From the NCBI GenBank assembly GCA_036873755.1, contig JAVTVY010025091.1, forward strand, positions 1 through 64,000: DNA of 64,000 bases, written 5' to 3'. Shown here in pieces: positions 24,838-38,339 of this stretch (positions within the stretch are counted from its first letter, which is position 1; each line of letters begins with the position of its first letter). The position numbers were made by a program, and so were the translations under genes. The notes beneath the pieces were generated by a model. The model did no database searches. It worked only from the letters and a program-made list of their open reading frames with translations, and was not told where the DNA came from. This DNA comes from Hanleya hanleyi (taxonomy: Eukaryota; Mollusca; Polyplacophora; Lepidopleurida; Hanleyidae).

Positions 24838-25290
24838 GAATCCTGCATATCCTCGCTAGAGAGTTCCACTTCCGGTTAAGCATGCCAGTCGACCCAGAAC
24901 GCGCTATTGAACATACCTGGTCTCGGGCGTCACCCACGGTGACAATCCGGGATCTGTAACCCTGTCGATCTCGGTAGAGAGTTCTACTTCCGTTTGCGCA
25001 TGTGCAGGCAACCCACATTGAAATGCCCTATTATGCATTCCAGGTTCCACGAGTAACCAACGGTAAAATCTCAGAGTCTCCAACCCTTATCGTCCTCGAT
25101 AGAGATATCCACTTCCTCCTACGCAATCCAACCATAATGCACTATTATGTATGACTGGTGCCACCGGTATCATTTGGTGAAACTCCGATGTCGCTAGCCG
25201 CTGTGTGGTTGCCGAAGAGAGTTTCACTTCCGGTAGAATACGCGAAGTCGACTCACAATGAAATGCCCTATTAAGTATCCTTTGAAATCC
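24838..25290 (+). repeat. Short satellite, four units of about 115-130 bp
   Basis: The anchor 'agagttccacttccggt' or a variant occurs near 24860, 24977, 25104 and 25219. Each is followed by 'cacaatgaaatgcccta'-type sequence. The units are strongly diverged. Confidence 0.65.
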
Positions 25291-25929
25291 CGGTGTCTGT
25301 TACCCATGCTGGACATTGTAATACTTTATACCTTTTAGCTTATTCAACTGATTTAGCATAATTGATGTGATGTGTCATATGAACGAAACCTAATTGTTTT
25401 TCGCTAAAAGGTGGAAATTAGCTATCAAAATTAATCTGAGATAAAATATGATATTTTCGATTCAATTAAGCAAAATAACGAAGCAAACATGGAATCGTCT
25501 TCCGAAAGTCTACATAGAAAGTGGCTGCAGAGAGTGTGGAAGGACATGGCTGAATTGGGAGACAACCCTGTTTCGGTTGACTTAGTATGTGAACTATATG
25601 TTGAGGGGAGAAATGACATTCCAGCCTGTGGTGATAAAAAAAACACGTGATAACGAACAGGTTCCAAGCATCTCTAATACGCTGTATGGGATATTATAGA
25701 TTTTTTTCCAAATATCTAAGCAAATATAATACATGCACCTGTCCCCCATTTCCAGGGTAATACGCTTTGTGCATCATTTCCTATTTTTCTCACCTAACTC
25801 GTATCCCGCCTGTGATTATTTTGAGGATGATCAAACACATTTATATCTGAGATAATGTTAATACGTAACTAATGAGTTCAGGCGAGCATTGGGAATAACA
25901 TAGCATACACATTGTAGATATTATGCTTC

Positions 25930-26430
25930 GCATATGAATGAGGTCTTTCCGAGTTGCCTCCCTTAACCCTAAAACGTAACACAGTCGTCTTTGAGCTGTA
26001 TGCAAAATTGGTCAACCACTGGCAAGGCTGTTGGGTTCATTCTTCATGTAAGGATAACGAGACAATGTATACAATAACCAAGTCTGGGAACAACAATGTG
26101 TCTAGACCTGTGCCTTTTCAGCAACACGAAAACCCAGACAATAGTTCCTACATGAAGTATCGAACGGCTGTTGTTAATCGTTCTTGATATCCAATCCAAT
26201 ATCCTAACTAATGTATGCGAATATTTGCTCTTCAGTGGAACTGGTGATAGATCAAGACATTGCTTGAATTGCCGTTCTCAGCATTTGCCGAAATAATAAG
26301 ATAAATTGACAATTTGCGGGACTACCAGAACCGAAATCTACGAAGCAATATCTTCGAGAGGTTGCGAATGAATTCCAAGGTGACCGAAGGCAGGGTTATC
26401 ATGTGACATCGGCGATGACGTACCAGATAC
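25930..26430 (+). repeat. Duplicated upstream segment, copy A
   Basis: This is colinear with 38340-38860. Shared landmarks in order are 'ctgtatgcaaa', 'ccactggcaaggctg', 'gaaatctacgaagcaatat', 'gcaaatgaattc'-like and 'gacagggttgtcatgtgaga'-like. The copies are well diverged and separated by about 12.4 kb. Copy B lies on the 5' side of the SLCO gene. Confidence 0.6.
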
Positions 26431-28009
26431 ATCAGATATTTGATCTAATTGGATTATGCTACTTTGAGCTAGCTCTATGTATCAATGCTTATTCGACGAA
26501 CCACCATGTTTCGAGTGATCATTTCTCGATTTGAAAATGGGTCTTTCCAAACAATACAGCGATGTAGGGGGAGAGGCTAGTGAGTGACAAATCGCAGGTT
26601 CGTTGTTTTATTCGCTGACTAATCTAACCAGAAAGGCTGTCATAACGTGTACATTTAGCATATCTAGAACAATTAATTAGAGCACGGCGCTTTGATTTGG
26701 GTTCAGCGGCATTGCTACACAGTCGACATACGATCGCCTGACAAGTTGTCCCCCCTACACCGTTAGTGTTAGCATCCATTGCATCACGCACTACGGCAGT
26801 TCTGTACGCATGGACTATATTCATGCGAAACAAAAACAAAAATCAATGACATAACACCTGTGTTGGTTATTAATGAACAGAATTTCGGAGATATTTTGTT
26901 AATGAATAATGAGGTTATTACGGTGATAGAAGAAGTTATGTATTGGCGGAGTAATCTCTACGCTGAGAGCGTGTTAACAGGCAGTGCTTGTAGCCAGACG
27001 ATAGTCGTTCAGCTGACATGCGCTGTTCGGAGTTTGCAAGTCCGTGTCAGCAACGTCGGTCACAGGAACTTTTCCACAGGTTCTAAAACACGTACACGCC
27101 CATAATCACGCTGATACCCTTCACAAATCTGCCGTGGTCTGAGAAACTGGTTTGTCGGAGCCGAAATGAACAGCGTAATGGTTGTAATGGCGGTATCTGC
27201 CATTGCACGAGGTCGTCGCCAGGGGTAGTTTGCATTATCTCAGTTAGTAGATTGGTGGATCCCTTGTCATACCCGTCCAATCATAGAATATCATTGCAGA
27301 ATCGTAGGAAAAGTTGTTTACGAGCATCGACACTACACATATTGACCAATGATTGTTGGACCTACTATCTCTCTCATATTATTAGCTTAGCTGATTTTGG
27401 GAAATAAATCAAAGCCAATTCCTCTCACAGCAGTGAAATAATGCAGAGTACCTTCCTTTTAATTAATGCATTTTCATTCTAAAATGTCAAGACAATCCGG
27501 CAGACAAATACAAACTGGCCTCTATATACAATATAATTCAACATGCAAAATTGCCTGGGACAGATCGACCCAGGTGTTAGATGGATTTCGATGTTATCTC
27601 GATATGATAATGCACATTTTCTGATACTGTACGCAATGTCACTGCTCTGAGAACAATATTCTTAAGTATATTACTGAAAATCCGTTACGTTCGATATATT
27701 TAAATTATTGATGGATAACGGCTTGATATCAAGTTTCGGATCTGACACCTATAACAGTTCACTCACAGATCTCAAATCAGTCATAATGATTTCAGCAGAC
27801 GGTGAGTGGTTGTCTTCAATGGAACATTTTCAACTGTCCATGCGAACATCAAGCATAGCGCATCCCATCTGATATCTGTTCTTAGTTTATGACTGATAAT
27901 TCTCAGCCAACAATTGGGAATGAAAAATACAACAGTATAATAAATCAAAGACTTTCTGATAACTTGTGATGGTCCATTTCATTTTGACTAAGGCTGCTCC
28001 AGGTGTTGC
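26431..28009. other. Non-coding stretch, no gene recognised
   Basis: Several short frames exist (26779-27105 is the longest, 108 codons), but none shows a domain or codon pattern that I can support. No repeat is recognised. Confidence 0.4.
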
Positions 28010-28450
28010 CCAGTGTGGTTGGTGGTAAATTGTGGAAAATCACGAAGAACAGCGGTGGAAGCGAGGACAATGTTCTGACCATAGCATTGACACCATACAT
28101 CCATCAACATATGTTGTTGCCGGGAGCGGGGGCGAGACAGTGAAAACCCTGATCCTGGAGATACGGTATCTGAACATCGTAAACTATCTCTTTCTGGAAA
28201 ATAATATTCCAGTGGGACCTGCACATGGCGTATACATATCTCGCCTAGTAGCATTTGCTAGATCCTGTGTTAAATGTGACGATTTTAATCAGCGTCACAA
28301 AACAGGGCTATTCCACCAAGCGCCTCCACTCAAAGTTTCTCAAATTTGGCGATACATATCGCGTGCTGATAGCAAAATACGAACGTAGCGTGCAAGATCT
28401 ATGGCGCTACGTTTCGTAACTTGTGCCTAATTCCGTTTAACCCGGGGCTA
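28010..28450 (+). pseudogene. Retroelement reverse-transcriptase C-terminal remnant
   Basis: Between 28140 and 28388 the + strand encodes residues such as YLFLENNIPVGPAHGVYISR followed by LVAFARSCVKCDDFNQRHK. This recalls a stretch 'FPFLxxNIPxxPAYGVYISQLIRxARxC' found downstream of the RT domain in common retroelement proteins of molluscs and other invertebrates (from memory). The expected LL-Q-G-Y section after DDFNQRH is missing and no RT catalytic motif is present. It is a decayed fragment. A sister fragment lies at 59106-59500. Confidence 0.65.
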
Positions 28451-30199
28451 TGGGCCGTATGAACCCATGTACTTCAAGATTCTCGTGGTGCTCATATGAG
28501 CAGTCACAATCAAAGCGTGACTGAGATACATCATTCTCTAGATGACGAAGTTACTACGATTATTATGGATTAAGAATACTGATCAGCGATGTTTTCGCTA
28601 GTCACAAAATGTTCTGGATTATACAACGTTCATAAAAAATACATTCTTGTTAACACTACCACGGCTTTGAAATTGATTATTTTCAATGCTGGCTAATTAT
28701 TTTTTCTCTCAAAAATTTTTGTGTTTAAAATTACTTCCTTGGGGCTAAATTGCAACCAAATTGTCATGTCAACTCGAATGGATAAAACTTAAAACAACTC
28801 TCTCAGATTATAACTGACATATTTTGTTCTCAGCTGGTCACACTGGGCAAAAATGTCACAGTGGGTCAAATCATAATTAAAAACTGGCCATTCGCCGATT
28901 TATTATTTATTGAAGAAGAAAGCAGTGTTAATTGAACAGAGCTTCATCACATTGTTTCAGACGAGTCCATGAATTATCTTTCAGAAACTGAATTATCAAG
29001 TTTCAAAATGTATGGGTGCACAAAATATACACATGTCAAATACAACAAGATTGCTTGCATAATTTTTTTGTCCAGGAGATCTATTTTACAGACGATACTT
29101 TTTTTTTCATTTTGCAGCTTAGAGAAAGGAGGTTGTTTGTCCATGTCTACGTAAACAGTACATAAATTAAGGAGAGGTAATCTTTCCGCTCTGTGTTAGT
29201 CGCTGATGGAATATTCACCGATCTTGAATAGATCTCGTTCCCTGAGCGATGTAGCTTGTCCTATCCATTCCCAATAACTAATAATTCGGCAAGGGTATCT
29301 ATTTCACATAAACCACTGTCCATCTGCGACCATTCACATATTTCCGCACATCTGTCGCCAGCAGTTGTTAGTTGATCTATATTTTTCAGTTCTCGTTGAC
29401 GACTGCTAGATGTATTTGGGAGGCATTACATGTCACAGTGTCTGGGGACTATATATTTATTTCTGTGTACGAAATTACTATATCTGTGAAGTGTCTAAAA
29501 AGATATGTGACGTTTACATACAAAAAACTCCTTCGTGTGTGACTGTAATAAAGCCGATTTTTTTCACTCGAAACTTGCCAAATTAGATTTTTCTTGAAGT
29601 TTACATACTGAAACATCTCCCTCAAACAAAATGACATGATTTGCAGTGGATGAGATCATATGATGGCCATCCGCCTTTTTGAATCGTTAGATTGTTGGTA
29701 TGTGCTTTAGAATGGGTTAACCGGAAGACTATATTGTGAAGTCATGTGGCTCTGCCAGTATGTCGGCATCTCTTCCCACTTCCCTTATATGTGTTGTAAT
29801 TTTCCACATTATTCCTTGGACAAACAATGTGATCAATAGTTAATAATCCGCCCAGTGCGTTAAGTGTAGGCTGGAGATGGAAAATTACGAACACCAAACT
29901 TCCACCAAATGTCGCTTATGAATGCAGCCGTCGATGCGCCGGGATAAGGGGAAGTGCTCTTCAAGAGACCCAATGGACTTGTCACAGAATCGTAAATCTA
30001 ACTGTCCGTCATTTATATGCTGTAAAGAACTTTTCGACAACATCACATTTAAGACCATATATTGTGATGTTTCAAATGCAATTCATACACCTCAAAATAC
30101 AGACTGTTATCTGGACATTTAGGAAAACACCCAACGCTTTCAAACTTCAGAAAATACTAATAAAGCCACTAGTATCAAGTTTCAAAATCAAAGAATGAT
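28451..30199. other. Non-coding stretch with dispersed repeat pieces
   Basis: A piece near 28555-28590 ('taagaatactgatcagcgat') recurs at about 62815-62840. A piece near 29645-29690 ('gagatcatatgatggcca') recurs at about 34828-34850. No gene is recognised. Confidence 0.45.
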
Positions 30200-30378
30200 T
30201 GCTCTAGCTCGCCACTGAAATACCTGTTTGATTCATTTGGCCAACGTTCCATTTTCAGGGAAATATTCATATGTCTCCCTCTCATTTAGATAACAGTTTG
30301 ATTAATTTCGCGCAAATGCTATATTTAAGCTGTGTGGGCATTCTCAGTTGTCGGACAGTCCTTGTACAGCCCACTAAG
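30200..30378 (+). promoter_or_regulatory. Paralogue of the SLCO promoter and first exon
   Basis: This aligns with 44975-45143 upstream of the SLCO coding exons: 'ggccaacgttccattttc', 'ctcatttagataacagtttg', 'gggcattctcag', 'cggacagtccttgtacagc'. It ends in a good splice donor, AAG|GTAAGTTTT, at 30378/30379. A TATA-like TATATTTAAG lies at 30320, about 25 bases before an initiator-like TCAGTT (30343-30348). No SLCO coding exon follows before the main gene, so it may be an alternative first exon or the relic of a lost copy. Confidence 0.5.
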
Positions 30379-30639
30379 GTAAGTTTTAACTATTGATAGA
30401 AAATTCAGACAGAAATATCAATGGGAAAAAGACAAGGTGCAATAATGGGTCAAATTGGCCCCGCCTCGAATTCATTCTTAAACACATGGATTCGAAAGAA
30501 CATGTTATCGGGCACATTTAACCAGATTTTCAGAGATCCCGGGCCAGCCATTTGAGTTTTATGACGTCATAAATCAGCTCTCCAGAATGTTCATTAACGA
30601 AGGGGCTGTGTGACTTGTTAAAGGTATGTGACCTAATTA

Positions 30640-33000
30640 TGCCACCAAACTTCTCAGAATTGTTTTTTCTATATGTGCCTAATATGGTACAATACCATGT
30701 ATCAAGTGATATAATGATATGTTATATTTTTGTGTGTAAAAAACACACGAGTTTTTGTCCGCCTTCAACATAATATGCCAGAATGCGTCAATTCATGTAA
30801 CATCTTTTGAAAAAGTGTATAAACCTTAGAGTAGGAAACTGAGAGTTCATAGAAATAATGCAGGACCATTTCCCTTGTGGAACAAAATCAGTTCAAAGAA
30901 AATCGAAAAGGGGCCCGACACTCTTTAGTGGAGTTAAATGACACCTCTCCCTATTCCGCCCAACTTAATACTGGAATAAAACAGTAATATATTAGCTGAA
31001 AAGTATATAAACCTTAGAATCGGAAACTGAGAGTTCCCAGAAATAATTTCGAGTCATTTTCCCGTGGAATAAAATCAGACCGAAGAAAATCGAAAAGGGA
31101 CCCGATACTCTTTATTGGAGTTGAATGATCCCTCCCCCCACCCCGCCCAACTCAATACTGGAATAAAACGTTAATATATTAGCTGGAAAACTGAGATTTC
31201 CTGAATATAATCCAGAGCCATTTCCCCGTGGAATAAAATCAGCTCAAAGAAAATCGAAAAGGGGCCCGACACTTATAAGTGGAGTTGAATAACTCCACCC
31301 CTCTCTAACCCACTCAATACTGCAAAGACGTTAATACTCATATACACTCTACCCAATTATGCGGCCATGGACATTTCATGTGTACCTATGTCTCACTGAT
31401 AGTAACGGGGGTCTTTATAATAATCTCTTAACATGGAAACTTTGTTTTCCTCCTCATCAATTCGTCTATGACCCCGATGACTCCAGTTCGTGAAAGAGGG
31501 TAATTAGGTTACCACGTATGCCGCAAATAAATTATTATTACTTCTCACAACAAAGTTGGTCTTGAAATGTGACACCATTACACTAGGGAAAAGGCGTTTA
31601 TACAGTCGACGTTATGTTCATGTCATTCAAAGGAATTAGGTGTACTGAAATCGTATGCATATATATCACTGACAGAGGTAGATCACTTCCAGTAACTTTG
31701 ACTGTGCGATATATACCTTTTACAAATGGTAAGACGTCACGTCATCGAACCGGGAGTATAGATTGTCAGTTGATGGATTAGAGTCGTAATCACACATGAC
31801 AAGTATAAAGATATATTAAATGTGTCATAATAGGAACCACCAAAATTTTCTGAATGGTCTTTGTCCTGCAGACCGAACTATTGGGCTCACACCCTATCCT
31901 GCAACCCGCACCCTGCATACTGCACCTTGCAGACTTCACATTGCAGCTTTGCGTTAGTTGCATCATTTAGCCAAACTGCAGGGCCCCTGAACTCATGTAG
32001 CATGCCTGCAGGCACGCTGCACCATGTAGCATACATGTAGGGTTTGTGGGCCCTGAAACCTGCCTACAGAATTCCTATACGATGTAATCTGCTAGTGGTG
32101 TCTTCACATCCTTCGGCTTACTGCGGGGTCTTTATGCTTTCTGTGTTGTCTGCGGTATAAATCCATGACAGCGTTACTTTCCCAATAATTAGATAGCAGG
32201 TTGCAGCTACGGTCAGAATTCAGGTTTCGTGGATCTTGGATAAGTTCATATATTTTGTATTGAATATATGCAGGACTTGAACGAAGAGGTTCTACGATTC
32301 TGGGCTCTACTTCATGGGGTGTAAGGATATACAGCTATTTCGGCGTAATTGCTCCGCCGTGACGTCATTCATATGCCTTCCACTTGACGTGAAGCATCAA
32401 TGGCAACAATGGCTTTGACTGTGAGATTACATATAATATCACATTTACCACACGGTGTTCCAAGGCAGAGCACGACGAAACGCATACTTTCCAGCTAATA
32501 TATTAACGTTTTATTTCAGTATTGAGTTGGGCGGAGTAGGAGGGAGGGGTCTTTCAACACTAAAGAATGTCGGGCCCCTTTTCGATTTTCTTCCAGCTGA
32601 CGGATTATTTCTAGGAACTCTCAGTTTCTACGGTTTATATACCTTTTTCATGTAATATATTAACGTTTTATTTTTATTGATTGATTTGGGAGGCGTAGAG
32701 GTAAGGGGTCATCCCCACTAAAGAGTATCAGGCTCCTTTTCAATTTTCTTCGATTTGATTTTATTCCACGGGGAAATCGTGCTGCATTATTATCTAAGGT
32801 TTATATACCTTTTCAGAGTTAAAAAGATCCTACACGAGTTGACACATTCGGGAATTTTATCTGGAAAACGGACAAAAACTCGTCTTGTTTCACACAGAAA
32901 TATATCACTTGATACATGGTATTGTAGCGTCTCATGCACGTATGGAAAAACACAGTTTAAGGAGAATTGTAGCAAAATGAGATCACAGAACTTTTAGCAA
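30640..33000. mobile_element. Foldback element with satellite-bearing arms
   Basis: The left arm 30640-31345 holds three units of about 185 bp, each with 'gtataaaccttaga', 'ggaaactgagagttc', 'gaaaatcgaaaaggg' and 'ctggaataaaacgttaatat'. The right arm (about 32480-33000) contains the same units in reverse complement. The outermost arm sequence ('acaataccatgtatcaagtg') also matches in inverted form. The 1.1-kb middle is unique and holds no recognisable protein. Confidence 0.75.
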
Positions 33001-33513
33001 TTCACACACCCCCGTCCTTCAATCGTCATTCTGAACTTCCGTCTCCCTACCGGACTGTCCGCGCAATCTTCGTAACATTAAGAGCGGACACTCCGAGACT
33101 CTATAGCCTACCGTATTAGGTCATTGTGACCATATTTGCATACCCCGTCGAGCCAAGGACAATAGGTAAATTCAAAATGACGGACATATCGAGTACCAAA
33201 AATAGATATATTGTATTTCTCCTTTAAAATATTCGCTTCTCTGTGTACAAAAGTATGCGATTTTATTTCACATCATTTTAATTATTCCCTAGTTTACTAT
33301 TGCCCTCGGAGGTATCGAAATGTGCCAGAAAAACTATTTGTTAATGTATCGGTTTTTTATATTTCCAATTGTTAGCTCGACCATTATCAATCATATACAT
33401 GTGGGATAGATAGTTGAAGGATGCGCGATACTTGCGATTGCTTGCTCGATCATTATCAAACATATAAGATAGATATCTGAAGGACACAAGCTATTTTAGT
33501 TTGATACCGAAAA

Positions 33514-33855
33514 TTGAAAATATTCGTTTTCCGGACAACCGCCCACCATCTGCTAGAATCACTACTGATTCACAACCTGGGTGAATATGATTATTATTGG
33601 TCAACTTCAACATGGGATAAAATTCACGTTAGTGATCTCAACATAGTGAGACAATACAGAACTGTATTGTCGATAGCTGTAAGCCATCTAGCCTATGATT
33701 ATGTGAAGGCTTTGAACAATCATGGCATATATGCGTGCAGGATGGGTGTGTTTATATTTGATCCAGAAGACAGCAACCAACATGATTGTCTAATACCGAC
33801 GGTCACGGATGTACAAAGGGAAGCAATTTTACCAACGTCACGGCAGAGGGCGTGA
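33514..33855 (+). other. Unassigned open frame, 113 codons
   Basis: This is the longest uninterrupted frame between 30 and 38 kb. Its sequence (starting MKIFVFRTTAHHL) matches no family that I recognise and shows no signal peptide or membrane segment. Its last 20 codons lie in one arm of an inverted repeat (33794-33853 with 34270-34337). I would not call it a gene on this evidence. Confidence 0.15.
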
Positions 33856-34337
33856 CTGCTTGGGGGTCAGATCGAAGATTGTTAACATGGTGGATCAAAG
33901 GAAATTGACGCAAAACGGTTTCCAGTTCGATAAATGGGCGGTCAAAATGAAATTAAAACAGATGTACTGCAGAGTGACTATCCTAACATATTGACAGACA
34001 CACGAGGCGCTCTTGTTGTATGATGTAAGATATATATTTCTAGTCCAAATGAATTGAAGAATCTGGTATGTTCTTCTGTGACGTCGATCATTCGCTATGA
34101 CGTTGCAACAATCCATATTGTGATGACGCCACTCGCGATACCATTGTTGGCGGTCCAAATAACAAACGTCACAAGAGAACGTCATAATACAAATGTATCA
34201 AAATGTATATATTCGTAGCGTCGCAAGCTATCGTATGGCTGCAGGATAAATCTGACCTCCTCTGCACTCCGCCCTCTACCGGTATGTCAGCAAAGTTGTT
34301 CCCCTTTACGTATCCGTGACCGTCGGTATTGAGCTAC
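33794..34337. mobile_element. Short element with inverted ends 'taccgacggtcacggat'
   Basis: The left end 'taccgacggtcacggat' at about 33796 and its reverse complement 'atccgtgaccgtcggta' at 34312-34328 are followed inward by matching 'aaaggg-aacaa-ttt' and 'gagggcg' blocks. The total is about 540 bp and non-coding; probably a MITE. Confidence 0.6.
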
Positions 34338-36850
34338 ATCAAGCTTCCATGCCCATTCCAGCACTGGAAATGGCATTGCAATGTCATTGCAACCACTACG
34401 TCGCACATTCAATAAAAGGCTTAGGTGATGAATTGGCATCTTTGTGACTATGGCCGGGTATTAGGATATATGTTCATGTTTTATTCGAAAAAATTGACCT
34501 TCTATTGCGTCTAATGCAGCATTGTATGCATGTGGGTTTGACGAGGAACAAACCGAAATTTGGTAAAATTTTGCTAAACGTTTAGCCAATTTTGAAGAAA
34601 TTTGGCATCATTGTTTTACGTCGACCTTCCTCTGCATATTAGATTAAGCGTCTGGTTCACAGCCTACGGGATTGAGACATAGTCGCATATAGGCCGTGTC
34701 TCTCATTTTTCGGTATGCGACTACCATATAAGATTGATAAACACCAATGAGTTTCCTTCGCCGATAAAATTGTTTACCATGTTTTGAGCTATCGAACAGT
34801 TATGATTTTATCAAATGAATGCGATGGACGAGATCATATGATGGCCAATCCGACTTTTCTACATTAATCGTTAAACAAAACGATTGCCCGGCGCATCGAA
34901 AAGCGCATAGATACGGAATCGTCGGCTTGAACTTGAAGTTGCCAAAAATATTACCAATGTCAGCCGATTGATCATTTCCTGAAATGGTAGATCGTAGATA
35001 GTCTATATGGTTTGCTTCATAAAAAGGTTCAAAGGTACCCCTGTGGAATGTGCTAAGGCACAATTCGAAACTATTTTAAGTTCAAAAGCGCCAATCAGCT
35101 TGTATCGTTTTTCAAGAAAATATTCGATTCAATTTGGGCACAGTTCAAACCTCACGTCAAGGTTTAATAGCGCCCTCGTAATATGTATTGAGGCACAGTC
35201 CGTACTTCATGCTAGGTTGAAAAGCGTCAATTTTGGGCACGGTCCGAACCTCATAACAAGTGAGAAATGACTACATTGTAGTCAAAACCTGCTGCAGTGG
35301 CAATAATACAGTGAAAGATATATCAGCGGAGGTAGTGGTAATTGTAGGAAAAGCGCCATCTGCAAGTGTTTTCATGCCAAGGGAAGTAATTTTCAACTTC
35401 TCACACACAGTTGTATGAATTGCGTAATAGGTCTGATACCATATATATATTTACTTTCCCCGTTCAAAATCCGACGATTTTGACTGGTCCGTGCCGTCTA
35501 TACTTAATTGACAGACGAAGTCACAATGATCGCTTTGGCAATGGTACAAGCATCGTGCATGCCAAGTTTCAAAACATTCAGTTCAGCCGTTGTTTTTTTT
35601 TGCAAATCAAAAAGGCTTTCAAATATTTGAAAATCAAAACAAATTTCAAAGATTCAGTCATAGCGCGAAAATCTACGCTCTTCAGTCGCCCTTCTCGCTT
35701 ACTTTGCCGAGCAAAATGGAAAAGCTATAATATTTCCTTCAAAGTTAATTTTCAATGAATTTAGTATCAGGTCTATGACTTAGTTTGATCTGAGAAACTA
35801 TGGAATTGGGTTGAAGGCTTTATCGAACTGTACAAGAGGCATTATGACACTATTTACTATTCAAATTGAGGCCTGTGACAGTCTTGATATTCGATAGAAT
35901 AATTAATTTTCTGCATTTACGTGTGTTATCATCTGCAAACTAAATACCTTGACACTCTTTTCCACGCAGCAAGGCAATACCAAGACATGGTTTGCTCATG
36001 ATTAACTATTTCATTCTCATCTGACATGTTAGGCCAAGCCTTTTCGAAGGTTGCTAATTTTATTAATTTCTTTTTTTAAAAATCAAATTCTGCAAATAAG
36101 TAACATTTCTAGTCAGTATCTATGGATATATCCCTATACTCAATTCGCGAATATGTTTGTCACTAAGTCATTCCGAAGGTGATTTAAGTGCGAAAATTCA
36201 GGGCTAGTTCACTAGACAAGGTCTGTGTGTAAGAGAATGATGTCGAATTCTCGTTATTATCTTTTGGTACATCAAATTATTGCATTCACGAAAATGACTG
36301 CCAAGTTAAAGTCAATATGAAAGGCATCTAAGTATCAAAATCAAACTCAAAAACCCCTCCAGGAAATCCAGACCCTAGCTTTTGAGAACGAGGTCAAATA
36401 GAGAGCTTTTATGGTCAGTATTTGCTAATATGTGACGTAATTCCATTCGTAAAAAAGTATCGTAAATTGTGAGGTGTAGAACCAGTAAATTCTAGGGGGA
36501 TTGGGCTCTGGCTTGAGAGAATGATGTCAAATGCAGTATGTTTCTGTCCATTGTCTGCTGATACAGTATTGAATTTAGGAGAGTGATTAATGCTAATCTA
36601 AAGGGATTTTGGGTGCGGAAGAGGACGGGAACAGCAATGCCAGCGAAGCAAGGCCCTGGCTTGCGAGAATGAGGATAGAGAGGCTGTGTTCCGAAAGAGG
36701 GTCATTCAAAATAGCTATGTGCCAAATTTCATGCTTGTGACCGAAAGTGCACAATATAACTGCACAACTATGATGTATTATTCGGCGCACAGGGTTGTCT
36801 AAATAGTAATTTCTGTATTATAAAACCAGTTGCGCATAAAGTCAGTTTTT
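34338..36850. other. Non-coding stretch
   Basis: A loose local repeat lies between 35050 and 35255 ('gggcacagttcaaacctca', 'ggcacagtccgtacttcat', 'gggcacggtccgaacctca'; period 55-70). Otherwise the region is AT-rich and no gene is recognised. Confidence 0.45.
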
Positions 36851-37530
36851 ACCCCTCGGCCAACTTTGGCCTAGGGGTATTGTCGTCATCATGTACGGCT
36901 GTCCGTACGTACGTCCGTCCGTCCGTTACCGCGATATCTAAAGAACCGTTTCATGCATGGCAACCAAACTTGTTACATCTATTTATCTTCACGTAAATCA
37001 GAAGCCTATCGAAAATGAGTCATCTCGGACAATATTTTGCAGAGTTATGCCCCTTTTTACAAATAAAAATCCAATTATGATTTGTTATTGTGATAATTTC
37101 AGAACTGTTCCATATACAACATCCTAACGTGATACAGTTGTTTCTCTTGACCTAAACTAGATGCCTATCGAAAATGAGTCGTGTCAGAAAGTATTTTGCA
37201 GAGTTATGCACCTTGTCTAATAAAATCCGTTACCGCGATATCTACAGAACCGTTTCATGCATGGCAACCAAACTTGTTACATCTATTTATCTTCACGTAA
37301 ATCAGAAGCCTATCGAAAATGAGTCATCTCGGACAATATTTTGCAGAGTTATGCCCCTTTTTACAAATAAAAATCCATTTATGATTTATTGTGATAATTT
37401 CAGAACCGTTCCATATACAACATCCTAACATGATACAGTTGTTTCTCTTGACCTGAACTAGATGCCTATCGAAAATGAGTCGTGTCAGAAAGTATTTTGC
37501 AGAGTTATGCCCCTTGTCTAATAAAATCCA
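36851..37530 (+). repeat. Interspersed repeat with 304-bp tandem duplication
   Basis: The block opens with 'ggcctaggggtattgtcgtc' and a (CCGT)n run. The segment starting GTTACCGCGATATCTA at 36925 then repeats at 37229. Inside each half, 'cctatcgaaaatgagtc' and 'gcagagttatgcccctt' also occur twice. This repeat type is common in mollusc genomes; a related end in opposite orientation is at 53800-53880. Confidence 0.75.
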
Positions 37531-37880
37531 CTAATTCCTATGTTAAGTTTGCATATAATTTCTATATCATGTTTGTATACTATCACATTTATTTATTGAT
37601 TGGATGACTGATTTATTGATTTATTCTCTTACACAATGCGAAGAATGCCTGCAAATCTGTTTTGAAAATGACACTAGATGCCTATCAAAAATGAGTCGTG
37701 TCAGAAAGTATGCCCCTTGTCTAACAAAATCCACTAATTCCTATGTTAAGTTTGCATATTATTTCTATATCATGTTAGTATACTATCACATTTATTTATT
37801 GATTGGATGACTGATTTATTGATTTATTTTCTTAGACAATGCAAAGAATGCTTGCAAATCTGTTTTGAAAATGACATACA
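37531..37880 (+). repeat. 203-bp tandem duplication
   Basis: The segment beginning 'ctaattcctatgttaagttt' at 37531 repeats at 37734 with few changes. It includes 'atttattgattggatgactg' in both copies and is cut short in the second. Confidence 0.75.
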
Positions 37881-38339
37881 TGTGCCATTTAGTATACATG
37901 TACTGTATTTATCTAGCCATGTGTACTGTTGTTTTGGTGAGACATCGATACAGCTCTTTCAATTTATTCCAGAAACAAATTAATTTAAGGGGAGGAAAAC
38001 TTTTCTTTTTTTTCAAAGAAAGTACACTTACAATACCAGGGGTAAATATTTCTCCCCACAAGCCAATCAATTGGTAGAGACACCCTTACATTATAATAGC
38101 TGGGGTTCAGAGCCGAGGGGTTTCGATAGCGCAGCTTCATGTTAGTATTATCAATGAGTCGGTATAGCTAAGACAGTAAATGCAACTCCAGGGATTGGCG
38201 GGTCATTGTTTCGATTCCCACGAGGGTTAAATTATTCTTCCTTTCAAAACATATTTCCATATATTTGAATTGCTTGGGGGGTAAAGTTAAACATCATACC
38301 AAATTGTCATTTCTGTAAGTTAAACATCTTTATTCGGCG

